In this document: positions 1-10,208 of the stretch, piece after piece
How the letters are laid out: each line of letters begins with the position of its first letter
How positions within the stretch are numbered: the first letter of the stretch is position 1
From: Theocolax elegans
Taxonomy: Eukaryota > Arthropoda > Insecta > Hymenoptera > Cerocephalidae
NCBI GenBank assembly: GCA_026168455.1
Contig: CM047431.1
Location: forward strand, 4,493,603 to 4,557,602
Direction: 5' to 3'
DNA: 64,000 bases
Position numbers and translations under genes: made by a program
The notes under the pieces: model-generated
The model's database searches: none
What the model saw: the letters and a program-made list of their open reading frames with translations, nothing else
Told to the model about the DNA's origin: nothing

Positions 1-1092
1 AATTATCTTTCTTATTTTTATAAATTCCATTATGAATGAGATAGTTCACTCAAAGGGGATGTTATTTGCTGACGACTTGCAATTATATATAAGTTGCAAA
101 CCAGGTAATTGCAACACTTACCTTGAAAAATTGGTACAGGATGGTTCTAGAGTGGTGAGATGGGCTCAGACCGTTGGCCTTGATATTAATTTTAGCAAAA
201 CCAAGGCCATCATGATTGGTTCCGTACAGCAATTACGATTTGTAAATAAAGATGCGTTATATCCTATAATAATAGATCGTCACAAAATTGAATTGGTTAG
301 TTCGGTGCGTAATTTGGGTATTTTAATTAATGAGAACCTCCACTGGAACTCACACATTTCTAGTATAGTTTCCAGAGTCCATGGTATATTACATAAGTTG
401 CGCAATAGGGGAAATTTTCTCTCCCTTTCTCTTAGAATTAAGTTGGTTACGGCACTGGTTCTGCTCCATTTTGATTACGCATGCGTTGTTTATAATGATT
501 TACCTGACTATTAAAACATAAAACTTCAGCGCCTCTTAAATGTTTGCGTCCGGTTCATTTTTCGTTTAAGGAAAGACAGTAAGCTTGAAACCTACTACAA
601 AAAACTAAATTGGCTATCGGTAGAGAAACGACGTATGTATTTTTTAGGTCTGTTAACATATCAGATTCTTATAACTAAGAGACCTGATTATCTTTTCTCT
701 TTATTACCGACGCCTAGTAGTGAAGTGCGTCACTCTGAACGAATAGTACATTCTTGTTTCCAACGCCCGCAATCTTATACAACTACGTATCGAAACTCCT
801 ATACAATCCGTGCTATGGATCTTTGGGATTCTTTACCGATCGAGTTACGCCTTAGTGTTAACGTTAATATCTTCAAAAATAGATTATTTAATCACTTACT
901 TAATGTTAACACTGTCTAGTTGTAAGTATATATATACGCTATTATCGACCAATCCTAGCTTAGTTTAGTTTATAAGAGAGCACTGTTATTGCGACTAATA
1001 TTCTCTGTTTTGTAAAATTATTGTATACATTTTTCTATTGCCTTAAGATTGATTACAATCTAGGCATTAATAAATTCTTTTCAATCAATCTC
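1..1092 (+). mobile_element. Non-LTR retrotransposon, 3' part (TC-targeted group, copy 1)
   Basis: The element enters from outside the window and ends at about 1090 in a short TCAATCAATC tail that runs directly into a pyrimidine-rich (TC) tract. Before the tail lie a small hairpin (GCCT...AGGC, about 1043-1070) and an ATAAAT box. Its reverse-transcriptase C-terminal region matches the copies at 1267, 2290, 29230 and 60009 in layout. Jockey/CR1-type clade is my reading; the exact clade cannot be fixed by eye. Confidence 0.85.
2..919 (+). pseudogene. Reverse transcriptase C-terminal half of ORF2, one in-frame stop
   Basis: This encodes the end of a non-LTR ORF2 polyprotein, whose reverse transcriptase primes cDNA synthesis on nicked target DNA. 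The reading frame is open from base 2. It shows the FINS segment and the catalytic FADD box (about residue 24), the KTKAIMIGS strand, the thumb region and the long C-terminal domain ending with a DLWDSLP motif. A single TAA at 512-514 interrupts it, where related copies have a polar residue before the KLQRLLN segment. The frame is otherwise continuous to the stop at 917-919, so this copy is only lightly damaged. The N-terminal endonuclease lies outside the window. Confidence 0.85.
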
Positions 1093-1266
1093 TATCTCTC
1101 ATTCTCTCTCGTCCTGTACCTCTCGTTCTCTGTCTCTCTCTCTATCTCTCATTCTCTCTCGTCCTGTACCTCTCGTTCTCTGTCTCTCTCTATCTCTCAT
1201 TCTCTCTATCTCTCATTCTCTCTATCTCTTATTCTCTCTATCTCTCAATTTTGCTATCTCTCTCTA
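1093..1266. repeat. TC-rich simple repeat between two non-LTR copies
   Basis: The tract is made of imperfect TCTATCTCTCATTC-type units. It starts directly after the tail of the upstream element and ends where the 5'-truncated next copy begins. Translations full of Ser and Leu across it are artefacts of the repeat. Confidence 0.9.
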
Positions 1267-1895
1267 TGTGTGCGTTTTATTTATCATTTGAAGAAGGATA
1301 CCAAACTCGATGCGTTTTATAGTAAATTAAGTTGGTTATCTGTTGATAGAAGACGTAAATATTTTTTAGGTCTGTTAACGTACCAGATCTTAACTAATAG
1401 AAGACCAGATTATATGTTTGAGTTACTTCCACCTCCCAGTTGCGATGTCAGACGTTCGAGCCGACTGCAATACTCGAGCTTTCAGCGTCCTGAAGTCCAT
1501 ACTAGTACATATCAGAGGTCTTTCACCATTCAAGCGATGGACTTTTGGGATTCATTACCATCAGTGATAGGACTTAGCTCGACCGCTCTGATTTTTAAGA
1601 GACGTCTATATGATTATCTCAGCAATGGTGATGGCGCAAATCGATATTAGAAATTAAGACTAAATTGTGATACATACATAGCTTAATTACGATAAATTTT
1701 TTGTTTTTATTTTTTACATTAGTAATTCTGAACACTTGTTCATGTTTTATACTTATCTTTTTATTTGTTATTATTTTTAAATAGCGAATTGTTGTTAATA
1801 GTTTTATTTATAAAATATTGTAAAATTGTTTTTTCCTTGCCTTAAGGTTTATTAATTTCCTAGGCATTAATAAATAATTTTTCAATCAATCAATC
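1267..1895 (+). mobile_element. 5'-truncated non-LTR retrotransposon, copy 2
   Basis: Only the ORF2 C-terminus and the 3' UTR remain. Coding homology to copy 1 begins at about 1267 inside the segment CVRFIYHLKKD and continues without interruption to the stop at 1648-1650, including LLTYQIL and MDFWDSLP. The 3' end has a GCCT...AGGC hairpin (about 1839-1866), then ATTAATAAAT, then (TCAA)n at 1881-1894. Pyrimidine-rich simple sequence borders both ends. The 5' truncation is typical of incomplete target-primed reverse transcription. Confidence 0.85.
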
Positions 1896-2289
1896 TCTAC
1901 TCGCTCTCTCTCATTCTTTCTTACTCTGTACCTCTCATTCTCTCTCTCTCTACCTCTCAATCTTTCTCACTCTGTACCTCTCATTCTCTCTCTCTCTCTA
2001 CCTCTCAATCTTTCTCACTCTGTACCTCTCATTCTCTCTCTCTCTCTACCTCTCAATCTTTCTCACTCTGTACCTCTCATTCTCTCTCTCTCTCTACCTC
2101 TCAATCTTTCTCACTCTGTACCTCTCATTCTCTCTCTCTCTCTACCTCTCAATCTTTCTCACTCTGTACCTCTCATTCTCTCTCTCTCTCTCTACCTCTC
2201 AATCTTTCTCTCACTCTCTCTCTCTCTCTCTCTACCTCTCAATCTTTCTCTCTCTCGCTACCTCTCTCTCTCTCTCTAACTCTCTGATA
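1896..2289. repeat. 48-bp TC-rich minisatellite
   Basis: A 48-bp unit recurs about six times. The string TACCTCTCAATC starts at about 1951, 1999, 2047, 2095 and 2143. Each unit also holds CACTCTGTACC and a (TC)6-8 run. The spacing is exact, so this is a minisatellite that expanded inside a microsatellite. It abuts a retroelement at both ends. Confidence 0.85.
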
Positions 2290-4044
2290 ATTGAGAGACA
2301 AGCAGGCTTCCGCAGGGGGCATAGTACTCAGAGGGCCCTGATCGGTGTCCTGGATGATATTAGGAGAGCCATTGACAAACGCATTATTACCGTACTCGGT
2401 TTATTCGATTTCTCAAAGGCATTTGATTCGGTGCCTCACGACTTATTACTCCGTAAGCTGCGTGCAATGGGTTGTTCTAATCTAGTCATTACCTGGTTCT
2501 ACCACTACTTGGTTGGCCGTTCTCAGGCGGTGGTGGATGATCTGGGAGTGAGCTCGGCCTGGCTGGGCACGTCTAGGGGGGTTCCACAGGGTAGTGTCCT
2601 TGGTCCACTCTTATTCTCTATTTTTATCAACGATCTCCCGCATGTTTTAAGTCATTCGGACTATATGATTTTCGCGGATGACACCCAGATCTATCACTCG
2701 TTCTATCCGTCCGACCTCGCTCAGGGAGTGAAGAAAATTTCAGAAGATGCGAATGCGATAGGTGGCTGGGCGAGGTCGAACGGGTTGAATTTGAATGTGA
2801 AAAAAACGAAGGTGATGATCTTGGGCAGTCAGGCCTATATTTCGCGCTTTGCTTGGACACTGTCCCGAAGGTTACAATAGGGAATAACGTCCTGGAGTAT
2901 GAGTCTGAGGTCAAATCACTTGGTCTCTGGATTACTCCTACTCTGGACTGGTCTCGTCAGGTCGCGTCTGTCTCTCAGCGAGTTCATGGAGTCCTTCACT
3001 CGTTAAGATTTTTTAAAAGAGCGCTCTCACGTCGGAACAGAAAGAGCCTTGTTGAGGCTCTGATCTTCCCGCACTTTGACTACGCTTGCGCAGTTTTTCA
3101 TGATCTGGATGCTACTAAGAATTTAAAATTACAGCGACTTCTGAATGCATGCGTACACTTTGTGTGGGGTTGTATTCCGTGGCGCGAACATGTTACGCCT
3201 TACCGTCTTGAGCTAGGCTGGCTGTCGGTCGAGCTTAGAAGATCTCTGTTCATTGCTACCTGCGCCTTTAACGCCATCTCGCATAAATCTCCTGCATACA
3301 TTGCTCGTCATTTCACTATTCGCGATGCTTCATTTTCATCCCGCTTTTCCTCACGCCACCTACCTCTATCCCTTTTTTATCTCCCTCCTAGAACTGAAGC
3401 CCTTAATAATTCCTTCATCGTCACTGCCTCTCGCCTCATCAATCACCTCCAGTACACCAACTTCGACCCTCTCCTTGCTAACTCCTTTAGATCATCCCTT
3501 CTACGTTATCTTTCTGAGCTCGATCGACAGGCCTGGGAGACTAGGTTAAGCAATGAGGGAATAAATTGCCCTCCAGTACCGGTTTTTTAGGAGCCTATTT
3601 ATATTTAAATTTTATTTAATTTTATCTAATTTCTTTTTATTTTATTTTATCCTCTCTCATATTATTCTTTCTGGGTTTTGCCGACCGGGTACAAACTTTA
3701 GTATAAGATATGCTGCGTGTAATTCCTTTTGATTCCTTTTTAATTCTAATTTATTTTAATTAAATTAAACTAGATTGTATCTTTGCGTTTACCGTTGTCT
3801 AATGTTAGCGCTTGGGACTGATCCCGCTGTTTTTTCGATTTTATTTTATTACTGCGTATTTTATTTGTATTTCGTTTATTTACCTTGTTTTATTTTATTT
3901 TACTTTGTTATTTAGTTTTAGTTGTATATAACTATTGTTATTATTTTATTTTATTACTTTTGTATACTATTGCGTCGATTATTCTTTTGTGTATACGGGG
4001 TTTTACCCCACCATACCTAATAAATGTTATCAATCAATCAATCT
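2290..4044 (+). mobile_element. 5'-truncated non-LTR retrotransposon, copy 3
   Basis: The element begins in the reverse-transcriptase finger region directly after (TC)n and ends in (TCAA)n at about 4029-4043, followed by (TC)n. The 3' UTR is AT-rich. Its last 60 bases contain a GGGG-TTTTA-CCCC hairpin (about 3998-4010) and an AATAAA box. The copy at 60009-62652 belongs to the same subfamily, because both share a C-terminal ELDRQAW extension. Confidence 0.88.
2293..3590 (+). pseudogene. Reverse transcriptase ORF2 fragment with a frameshift
   Basis: The first part runs from 2293 to about 2850. It shows QAGFRRGHSTQ, the LFDFSKAFDSVPH palm motif, GVPQGSVLGPLLFS, and the catalytic FADD in MIFADDTQIY. 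A one-base indel near 2845-2855 moves the frame. The second part continues from about 2853 to 3590 with the thumb and C-terminal domain (KLQRLLNAC, LGWLSVE, LPPRTEALNNSF). It ends with an ELDRQAW extension about 25 residues before the stop. The endonuclease domain is absent because of the 5' truncation. Confidence 0.88.
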
Positions 4045-4160
4045 CTCTCTCTCTCTTTCTCTCTCATTCTCTCTCACACCGAGATGATGTTTGTCGGCCG
4101 GACGGACGGATTTTTACAAAATCGCTCAAATAGATAACTTTAATATAATGTAGATAGATG
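4045..4160 (+). repeat. (TC)n plus a CGCCAAG-like dispersed unit, one arm
   Basis: After the (TC)n comes a variant of the unit seen complete at 6123-6425 and partly at 22109: ACACCGAGATGATGTTTGTC, then a GGACGGACGG run, then TTTTTACAAAATCGCTCAAA and GATAACTTTAATATAATG. Only one arm is present, and the interior is shortened. Confidence 0.7.
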
Positions 4161-4370
4161 TAGATTTAATATTGTTATATGTCAAACGCAGAGAGCAATA
4201 AATTATTAATTCGAATTATAGTTATGAAATATAGATGTTTATTTCATCATCACGCAGAATTTATTTCAAAAGAAAGTTACTCGATCTTGGTGAATAAACC
4301 ACACTTTTAATTAGATGGCTAACTCACTTTCACTGACTTACTCTCTCTCATTCTCACTATCTCCCTCTCA

Positions 4371-4401
<31 letters not shown>

Positions 4402-4402
4402 A
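4161..4402. other. AT-rich unassigned sequence ending in (TC)n
   Basis: I see no coding capacity and no recognised repeat in 4161-4330. From about 4335 the sequence becomes a TC microsatellite that borders the foldback element. Confidence 0.5.
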
Positions 4403-5405
4403 ACACAAGTGGTCCGATCAAAATTTTAAAATGCTCCAAATTTTGGGTACACATTGCAAATGTTTTTCAGAATACAGAAAAAAATTTTTAGGTACTGGAA
4501 TCTATTTGCTCAAAAGTTATTCTAACCTCAAAAATGGATTGTTCCAAGTTTTTTTCGACACCAGCTGGGTTTACCACTATTTAACTCAAAATCTATCAAC
4601 TTTTACTATAGAACATTATATGTCACATTCGTTGCTAATTGTATCTGGAATTTATTCTTCTAGGTTAGAATTTCTAATTTCAAGGTGAATATTATATAAA
4701 GTACATGTCAATATTCAACTTGAAATAAGTGCAAGTGTGCCACAATTGATTTTTTTATCCAAAAGTCTAAAAGAAACCTTGGAGCAATACCTTTCAAATG
4801 GTCTGTAGCATTTTTATGGCCTCCAATTCTGTAAAAAGTTATGATAATTTAAAAAAACACGAAATTTTTTAAAAAATTTAAATGGGAATTACAATGTTAA
4901 TTTTTGTGAATTTTTTTTCTTTCTTTAAATTATCATAACTTTTTAAAGAATTGAAGGCCATAAAAATGCTACAGACCATTTGAAAGGTATTGCTCCAAGC
5001 TTTCTTTTAGACTTTTGGATAAAAAAATCAATAGTGGCACATTTGCACTTTTTTCAAGTTGAATATTGACATGTAGTTTATATAACTTGTTGAATAATGA
5101 CATGTTGTTTATATAACTATTACCTTGAAATGAGAAATTCTAACCTAGAAGAATAAATTCCAGACACAATTAGCAACGAATGTTACATATAATGTTCTAT
5201 AGTAAAAGTTGATAGATTTTGAGTTAAGTAGTGGTAAACCCAGCTGGTGTTGAAAAAAACTTGAAAAAATCCACTTTTTGAGGTTAGAATAACTTTTGAG
5301 CAAATAGATTCCAGTAGCTAAAAATTTTTTTCTGTATTCTGAAAAACATTTGCAATGTGTACCCAAAATTTGGAGCATTTTCAAATTTTGATCGGACCAC
5401 TTCGT
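4403..5405. repeat. Foldback element 1: ~1-kb near-perfect inverted repeat
   Basis: The left arm (about 4403-4860) and right arm (about 4911-5405) are reverse complements. Both ends read AAGTGGTCCGATCAAAATTT on their own strand, and the arms meet at about 4885. The short Leu/Ser-rich reading frames in both arms are mirror images and look non-coding. The same element occurs at 45611-46605, and a diverged one-sided version at 34810-35190. The left outer end is replaced by (TC)n. I infer a non-autonomous, MITE- or Foldback-like DNA element. Confidence 0.85.
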
Positions 5406-5612
5406 GTGGAATATCTCATATGTCTATCTGTGTATTTATGATCTCATGTTACTTTGTTATCTGTTCTCTAGCCTAATGAGTGTTTCGTTTTGATTAATTT
5501 TGATTTCCACTATGTCTTATTTTCTTTAATTTATTTGTTACTGCGCAGATTATATTCATAATATGTATACGGGGATTTTTCCCCGAAATACCGAATAAAG
5601 ATTCTATCTATC
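5406..5612 (+). mobile_element. Solo 3' tail of a TC-targeted non-LTR element
   Basis: About 200 bp resemble the last part of copy 3. They carry a GTATACGGGG-ATTTTT-CCCC hairpin (about 5567-5585), then an AATAAAG box, then a (TATC)n tail that merges with TC-rich repeat. No coding sequence remains. Confidence 0.6.
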
Positions 5613-7151
5613 TTATTCTCACTCTCTCTCCATCTATCATTCTCTCTCTCTCTCTATCTCTCAAACTCTCATTCTCTACCTCTCTCTCTCTCTCTCTGTC
5701 TCTCTCTCCCTCTCTATCTCCCTAACTCTCCCTCTCTCTCCCTCACACTCCCTCATTCTTACTCACTCTCTCCCTCTCACAGTACCTCATTATTACTCAC
5801 TCTCACTCTCGCACTCCCTCGCTCTGCCTCAATCTTACTCGCTCCCACTCTCGCAATCTATCACTCTCTCTCTCTCATTCTCGCTATCGCTCTCTATCTC
5901 CCATTCACTCTTTCTTATCATTCTCTCGTTCTCTCTATCTTTCATTCACTATCTCTCATTCTCTCTCTCTATCTCTCCCCTCCCTCTCTCTCCCTTTCTC
6001 TATCTCTCATTCTCTCTCATATTCACTCTCTCTCTCTCTCATTCTCTCTCTCATTCTCTCTCTCTATCTGTCTCCCTATTTCTTCCTCTCACTGTCTCTC
6101 TCCCTCTGTCTCATTCTCTCACACGCCAAGATGATGTTTGTCGGACTGACGGATGGACGGTCGGAAATTATAATTTATCGTTTTTTTTTTTTTAATATTT
6201 ACATTATATTAAAGTTATCTTTTTGAGCAATTTTGTAAAAACTCCCCAATTTCTTGCGAAAAATACTTACAACATATATATTTTATGAAAAATATGTGTT
6301 ACATAAGTTAATGCTTCATATTACTGACAAAAAAATTATTATTATAATTACTAAGTGATATTAAAAAAAAACGATAAATTATAATGTCCGTCCGTCCGTC
6401 CGTCCGACAAACATCATCTTGGCGTGAGAGAGAATGAGACAGAGCGAGAGAGACAGTGAGAGGTAGAAATAGGGAGACAGATAGTGAGAGAGAGAGAATG
6501 AGAGATAGAGAGAGAGAGAATGAAAGATAGAGAGAAAGGGAGAGAGAATAAGAGAGAGAGAGAGAGAGAATAAAAGATAGAGAGAAAGAGAGAGAGAATA
6601 AGAGAGAGAGAATGAAAGATAGAGAGAAAGAGAGAGAGAATAAGAAAGAGAGAATGAAAGATAGAGAGAAAGAGAGAGAGAATAAGAAAGAGAGAATGAA
6701 AGATAGAGAGAAAGAGAGAGAGAATAAGAGAGATAATGAACGATAGAGAGAAAGAGAGAGAATAAGAGAGAGTGAATGAAAGATAGAGAGAAAGAGAGAG
6801 AATAAGAGAGAGTGAATGAAAGATTGAGAGAAAGAAAGAGAATAAGAGAGAGTGAATGAAAGATTGAGGGAAAGAGAGAGAGAATAAGAAAGAGTGAATG
6901 GGAGATAGGAGCGAGAGCGAGAATGAGAGAGAATGATGTAGTGCGAGAGTGGGAGTGAGTAAGATTGAGGGAGAGCGAGGGAGTGCGAGAGTGAGAGTGA
7001 GTAATAATGAGGGACTGTGAGAGGGAGAGAGGGAGTAAGAATGAGGGAGTGTGAGGGAGAGAGAGGGAAAGTCTGGGAGACAGAGAGAGAGTGAGGGAGA
7101 GAGATAGAGAATGGGTAAGAGATTGAGTGGGAGAGAATGAGAGATAAAGAG
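5613..7151. repeat. TC/GA giant palindrome
   Basis: Left of 6123 the sequence is TC-rich; right of 6425 it is GA-rich. For at least 60 bp beyond the central element the two flanks are reverse complements in detail, not only in composition (for example TATCTGTCTCCCTATTTCT against its complement near 6467-6485). The microsatellite therefore belongs to an inverted-repeat structure. Long Ser/Leu-rich translations of 6414-7172 are repeat artefacts. Many diverged sub-repeats lie in the right half (GAATGAAAGATAGAGAGAAA at 34-48 bp spacing). Confidence 0.75.
6123..6425. mobile_element. ~303-bp terminal-inverted-repeat element (MITE-like)
   Basis: The ends are ACGCCAAGATGATGTTTGTC and its reverse complement. 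Each is followed internally by GGAC/GACGG short repeats, with an AT-rich core between. It is too small to encode protein. Single-ended relatives lie at 4075-4160 and 22109-22340, always next to (TC)n. No target duplication can be read because the flanks are simple repeat. Confidence 0.7.
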
Positions 7152-8170
7152 TGTGACGTGGTATTCGCGCACCCGATCGAATTTAATTAATTTTAATAAT
7201 TAGAATTGACCGTTGGGCCGCGTTGCCCAATACCACGCACACAATTAATTTATTTATCGCGAACTGCGGGCTGTCGCCAGGAACACGAGTTCGCTGGGAC
7301 GAACGGTGTGGAGGATTTGGGTGATCCTCCTTGCCTCGACACGATTGTTTAAATTAATAGAGGATGTTGGCGGGAGCGGGGAGAAATAATAATTGCACCC
7401 CGAATTAAAATAATAATAGAAATATTTATTTTAATTGAATGATTAACAATTTGGCCATCCAGGCCTCGTGCCGCGACAAAGGTTGTTTCGCGCGGGTGGA
7501 AGCATCTGGAGTCAACCGGATCGAGATCCTCGCCTGCGGTTGATTTTACCCCGATCTCCGCTATTCGGGTACCGGCGTACCCGAGGTCTCACACACACAT
7601 ACACTCGGGGTAATGGAGGGAACGCGCGGTAGTATAAAATACACTTACCGGGATTCGCTCCGTGGATGGCCCAGCCGATCCGTGTCCCTTTTGTCCTCCT
7701 GGGCAACGGAGGACGACGTCGGCTGCGATGGTGGAAGGCGGCCCTGTGCCGCGGCGAGTGCCTCGCGAACCGCGTCCGCACTGACTTATGCACTTCCCGT
7801 TCTTGTTCACACACACCAAAAACACTCGCGGATCACCTCTCAAGGACGTTCCGGATTATCGACGGCTTTGCGCCTCACGCGCCTTTTCTTAGCCGGGAAA
7901 ACTATCTCGCTCGACACCGGATAATTTGTCCGCCTCGAGCGGCGGATCGGGACATACTGATTAGGCACTTCCCTAATTTCGAAAAAGGGAGGAGAGTGGG
8001 AAACACACACACACTCTCGCGCTCTCATCCCTACGTACTATTGTGCGTAATTGTACACTTGATCGACGTAAACAAATGTCGTCGTAAACAAAGGCTCCGA
8101 CGACTTACATTTAACATGAGTTTAAAAGCTTTGTTCGCCGCGAATAGATTGTGTGACGATTTCCGTCACA
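7152..8170 (-). repeat. 3' LTR of the Gypsy element
   Basis: This 1019-bp LTR starts TGTGACG and ends CGTCACA. It differs from the 1050-bp LTR at 17199 by scattered substitutions and small indels, so the insertion is not recent. It contains the same CACTTACCGG box (a minus-strand splice donor) and the same short open frame as the other LTR. Confidence 0.92.
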
Positions 8171-8173
8171 AAG

Positions 8174-8185
8174 CCCCCCCCCCCC
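8174..8185 (-). promoter_or_regulatory. Polypurine tract next to the 3' LTR
   Basis: Twelve C on the plus strand give G12 on the element strand, three bases from the LTR. This is the expected site for plus-strand DNA priming. Confidence 0.7.
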
Positions 8186-8268
8186 TAGACTCTACTTCCC
8201 TCGGGAAGACCGAGTCGAAAGAAGGCACAATCTATTCGCGACCGCGCGCTGTTCTCTTCTCTCTTCAA

Positions 8269-10020
8269 TCAGTGGCGGGAAGGGATACGGTCCTTGAGTA
8301 TACGGACCACCTCCTGACCTACATCTCGTGCCACATAAGCTGGGAGATTAGCAGCAGCCTCCAGCAACATACGACATTCCCTGAGAATGTCCGTCTCGTT
8401 GCTGGATTGTGCTGTCGACCCAGCTGAAGAAGCCGATACCTCCGAAGATGTACGGGGTTTAGACACATTTCCCGACTTTGGTGTCGGCTGACGAGATGGC
8501 CCAGCCAACCTCGTAGCGTCGACTTCCATCGGGGTGGGCCGTCGCAAGTCGCTAGGCCGAGCCTTCTGCGATTGCTCCCCACGAGGTTTCGGAACAGAGG
8601 TCTTGGTCTTACCCTTTCCACTGACTCGTTGGACAGGGACTGGCTGAGCCCCGCTCTCTTCGCGTCCCTGCCTTTCTGCTTCCGCTGCTTGGTCGCTGGT
8701 CGAGAGAGCGTTCAGGCTTTCTCTGTACTCCCTCGATTTCTGGTCCGCTTTGGCTTGGACGACCGCACTTAGAGCTGCCTTCACTTGCTCGAAGGGCCCC
8801 GTGCAATCCAAGCCAAATGCAGCGGCCTGGCGGCGAGTCGACTCTTCCACACGGCGACCCACCACCACTTCCGCATAGGAAGGTTTGTTGCTGAAAGGCT
8901 TCACACACGAGCCCTTCCTAGCGCCCTCCTTGCGGGTGGGCGTCTCCACCCGTCGCCTCTACGACTCCGTCGGACCTGCCCGTGGCGTTGGTCGCTTCGG
9001 TGCCTGTGGGGAGACAGGGACCTTAGCGGCCGGTGCAACGGGGTTAGATGGCGCGAAGGGAGAGTAACCCCGTTCTCGGACGCACAAATCATGCGGCTCC
9101 GAACATCTGGGGCACTCCCTCACAGTCACCTCTCGGCGTGGACAATTAAGACAGAATGTCTTTTGCGAAATCGCACACTCCCGGTGACTGTGGTCGTTAG
9201 CCCAGCAATCGTAGCAGGCGTTTTTAGGGGGATCTACCGACCGATCGAATGGTATTGCTACCAATCGTCGGAGGACAATTCCCCTAGTGATGACCGGGCC
9301 GGATGTAGATGACCCAGTCTTCGGCTGTTTGGGCAGGGACTCGACCCCAACATCGAGTTTCCCTGCTCGTGATGGATCTACGACAGGTGTCCCTGCTTCC
9401 GAGAACGGCCGAATCGTTGCTCAGGGTGTGACGGGGACTCCTGATTCGTAGTCGTCCATCGTCAATTGCCTGTTGCCGCTAGATTTCTTCTTCTTGCGTC
9501 GTGGGCGATTTGCGGTGACGGTCTTCTGCTGCTCCCGTTCTGCCTCACGCAGATCCTCAGCATACTCTGCGGAGTAGATGTTGGCGGATGGTCCCGGTAC
9601 TAATACCGCAGGCACATCCACTTCCATCTCCACTGGGGTTGACTCAACCGACGAAGTGAGGTCCACCGTTGAGGCACGTGGTGTCCCTTCCAGCTTCACT
9701 AGCACCTGGTCGATGTCCCGCACCGACTGGGCACATCCAGCGAGCGGGTCATCTGCAGGTACCTCGAAGCAGTCGGGAGACACCGGAATTACCTCGTCAG
9801 TGGTCTCCAAAGTCGGTGGGCTTCCCCCCAGTAGTATGAACTGAGGCGGAGATGGAGTGACGCCGTCTCCTGCCTCCAGGTCTCGGGCGTCCGGCGATGT
9901 TGCGCGATGATTTCTGGCCGCCTCTTTCTCAAACCGGTGGTAGCCTTCTTCATTGCGCTCGATCGCTCTTTGTTGGAGCATCTGCTGCGTCAGGGCGATC
10001 AACTCGCCGTTTGGGTCCAT
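8269..10020 (-). pseudogene. Gag-like zinc-knuckle ORF located 3' of pol
   Basis: One frame runs from the ATG at 10020 to 8269, about 580 codons, interrupted by TGA at 9421-9423 and TAG at 8959-8961. The first section is acidic with a basic RPRRKKKK stretch. The middle has a CYDCWANDHSHREC knuckle (C-x2-C-x4-H-x4-C) followed by FCLNCP...CPRC. The last section (about 225 residues) is Ser/Pro/Lys-rich and contains METPTRK and SYAEVV. Knuckles of this style are known from Gypsy Gag proteins, which package RNA. I see no capsid-like helical domain. The start lies just after a good 3' splice site (10027), so expression from a spliced mRNA is likely. It could instead be an accessory ORF in the env position. 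Confidence 0.65.
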
Positions 10021-10045
10021 CTGGGAGCTGAAATAAAACAGTAGC
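10018..10045 (-). promoter_or_regulatory. 3' splice acceptor before the gag-like ORF
   Basis: The minus strand reads TACTGTTTTATTTCAG, then CTCCCAG, then the ATG. The pyrimidine-rich stretch and CAG sit seven bases before the start. Matching donors of GTAAGTG type lie in the 5' LTR at about 17707-17713. Confidence 0.55.
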
Positions 10046-10208
10046 TTATAAGTCATAATTAAAATATAAATTACGAATAAGGGAGAATTGCCCATTCACT
10101 CACATACAAGTATTCTTGAACATCACACTCTCAATGCATGGCATACAGTTACCAGGCCCCACCTTCGATATCTGTTATCATGCGAACTGATACGCAACCC
10201 TTACTGCT

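Noticed and set aside
2627..2914. Minus-strand frame opposite the reverse transcriptase
   Set aside because: Shadow of the RT coding sequence on the other strand.
4431..5384. Mirror-image frames of about 80 codons in the foldback arms
   Set aside because: They are reverse complements of each other, recur in 45581-46671 with breaks, and have no motif; structure, not coding, explains them.
6414..7172. 252-codon Ser/Leu-rich open frame
   Set aside because: It is the translation of a GA-rich simple repeat; no domain, and the same arises in every TC/GA tract.
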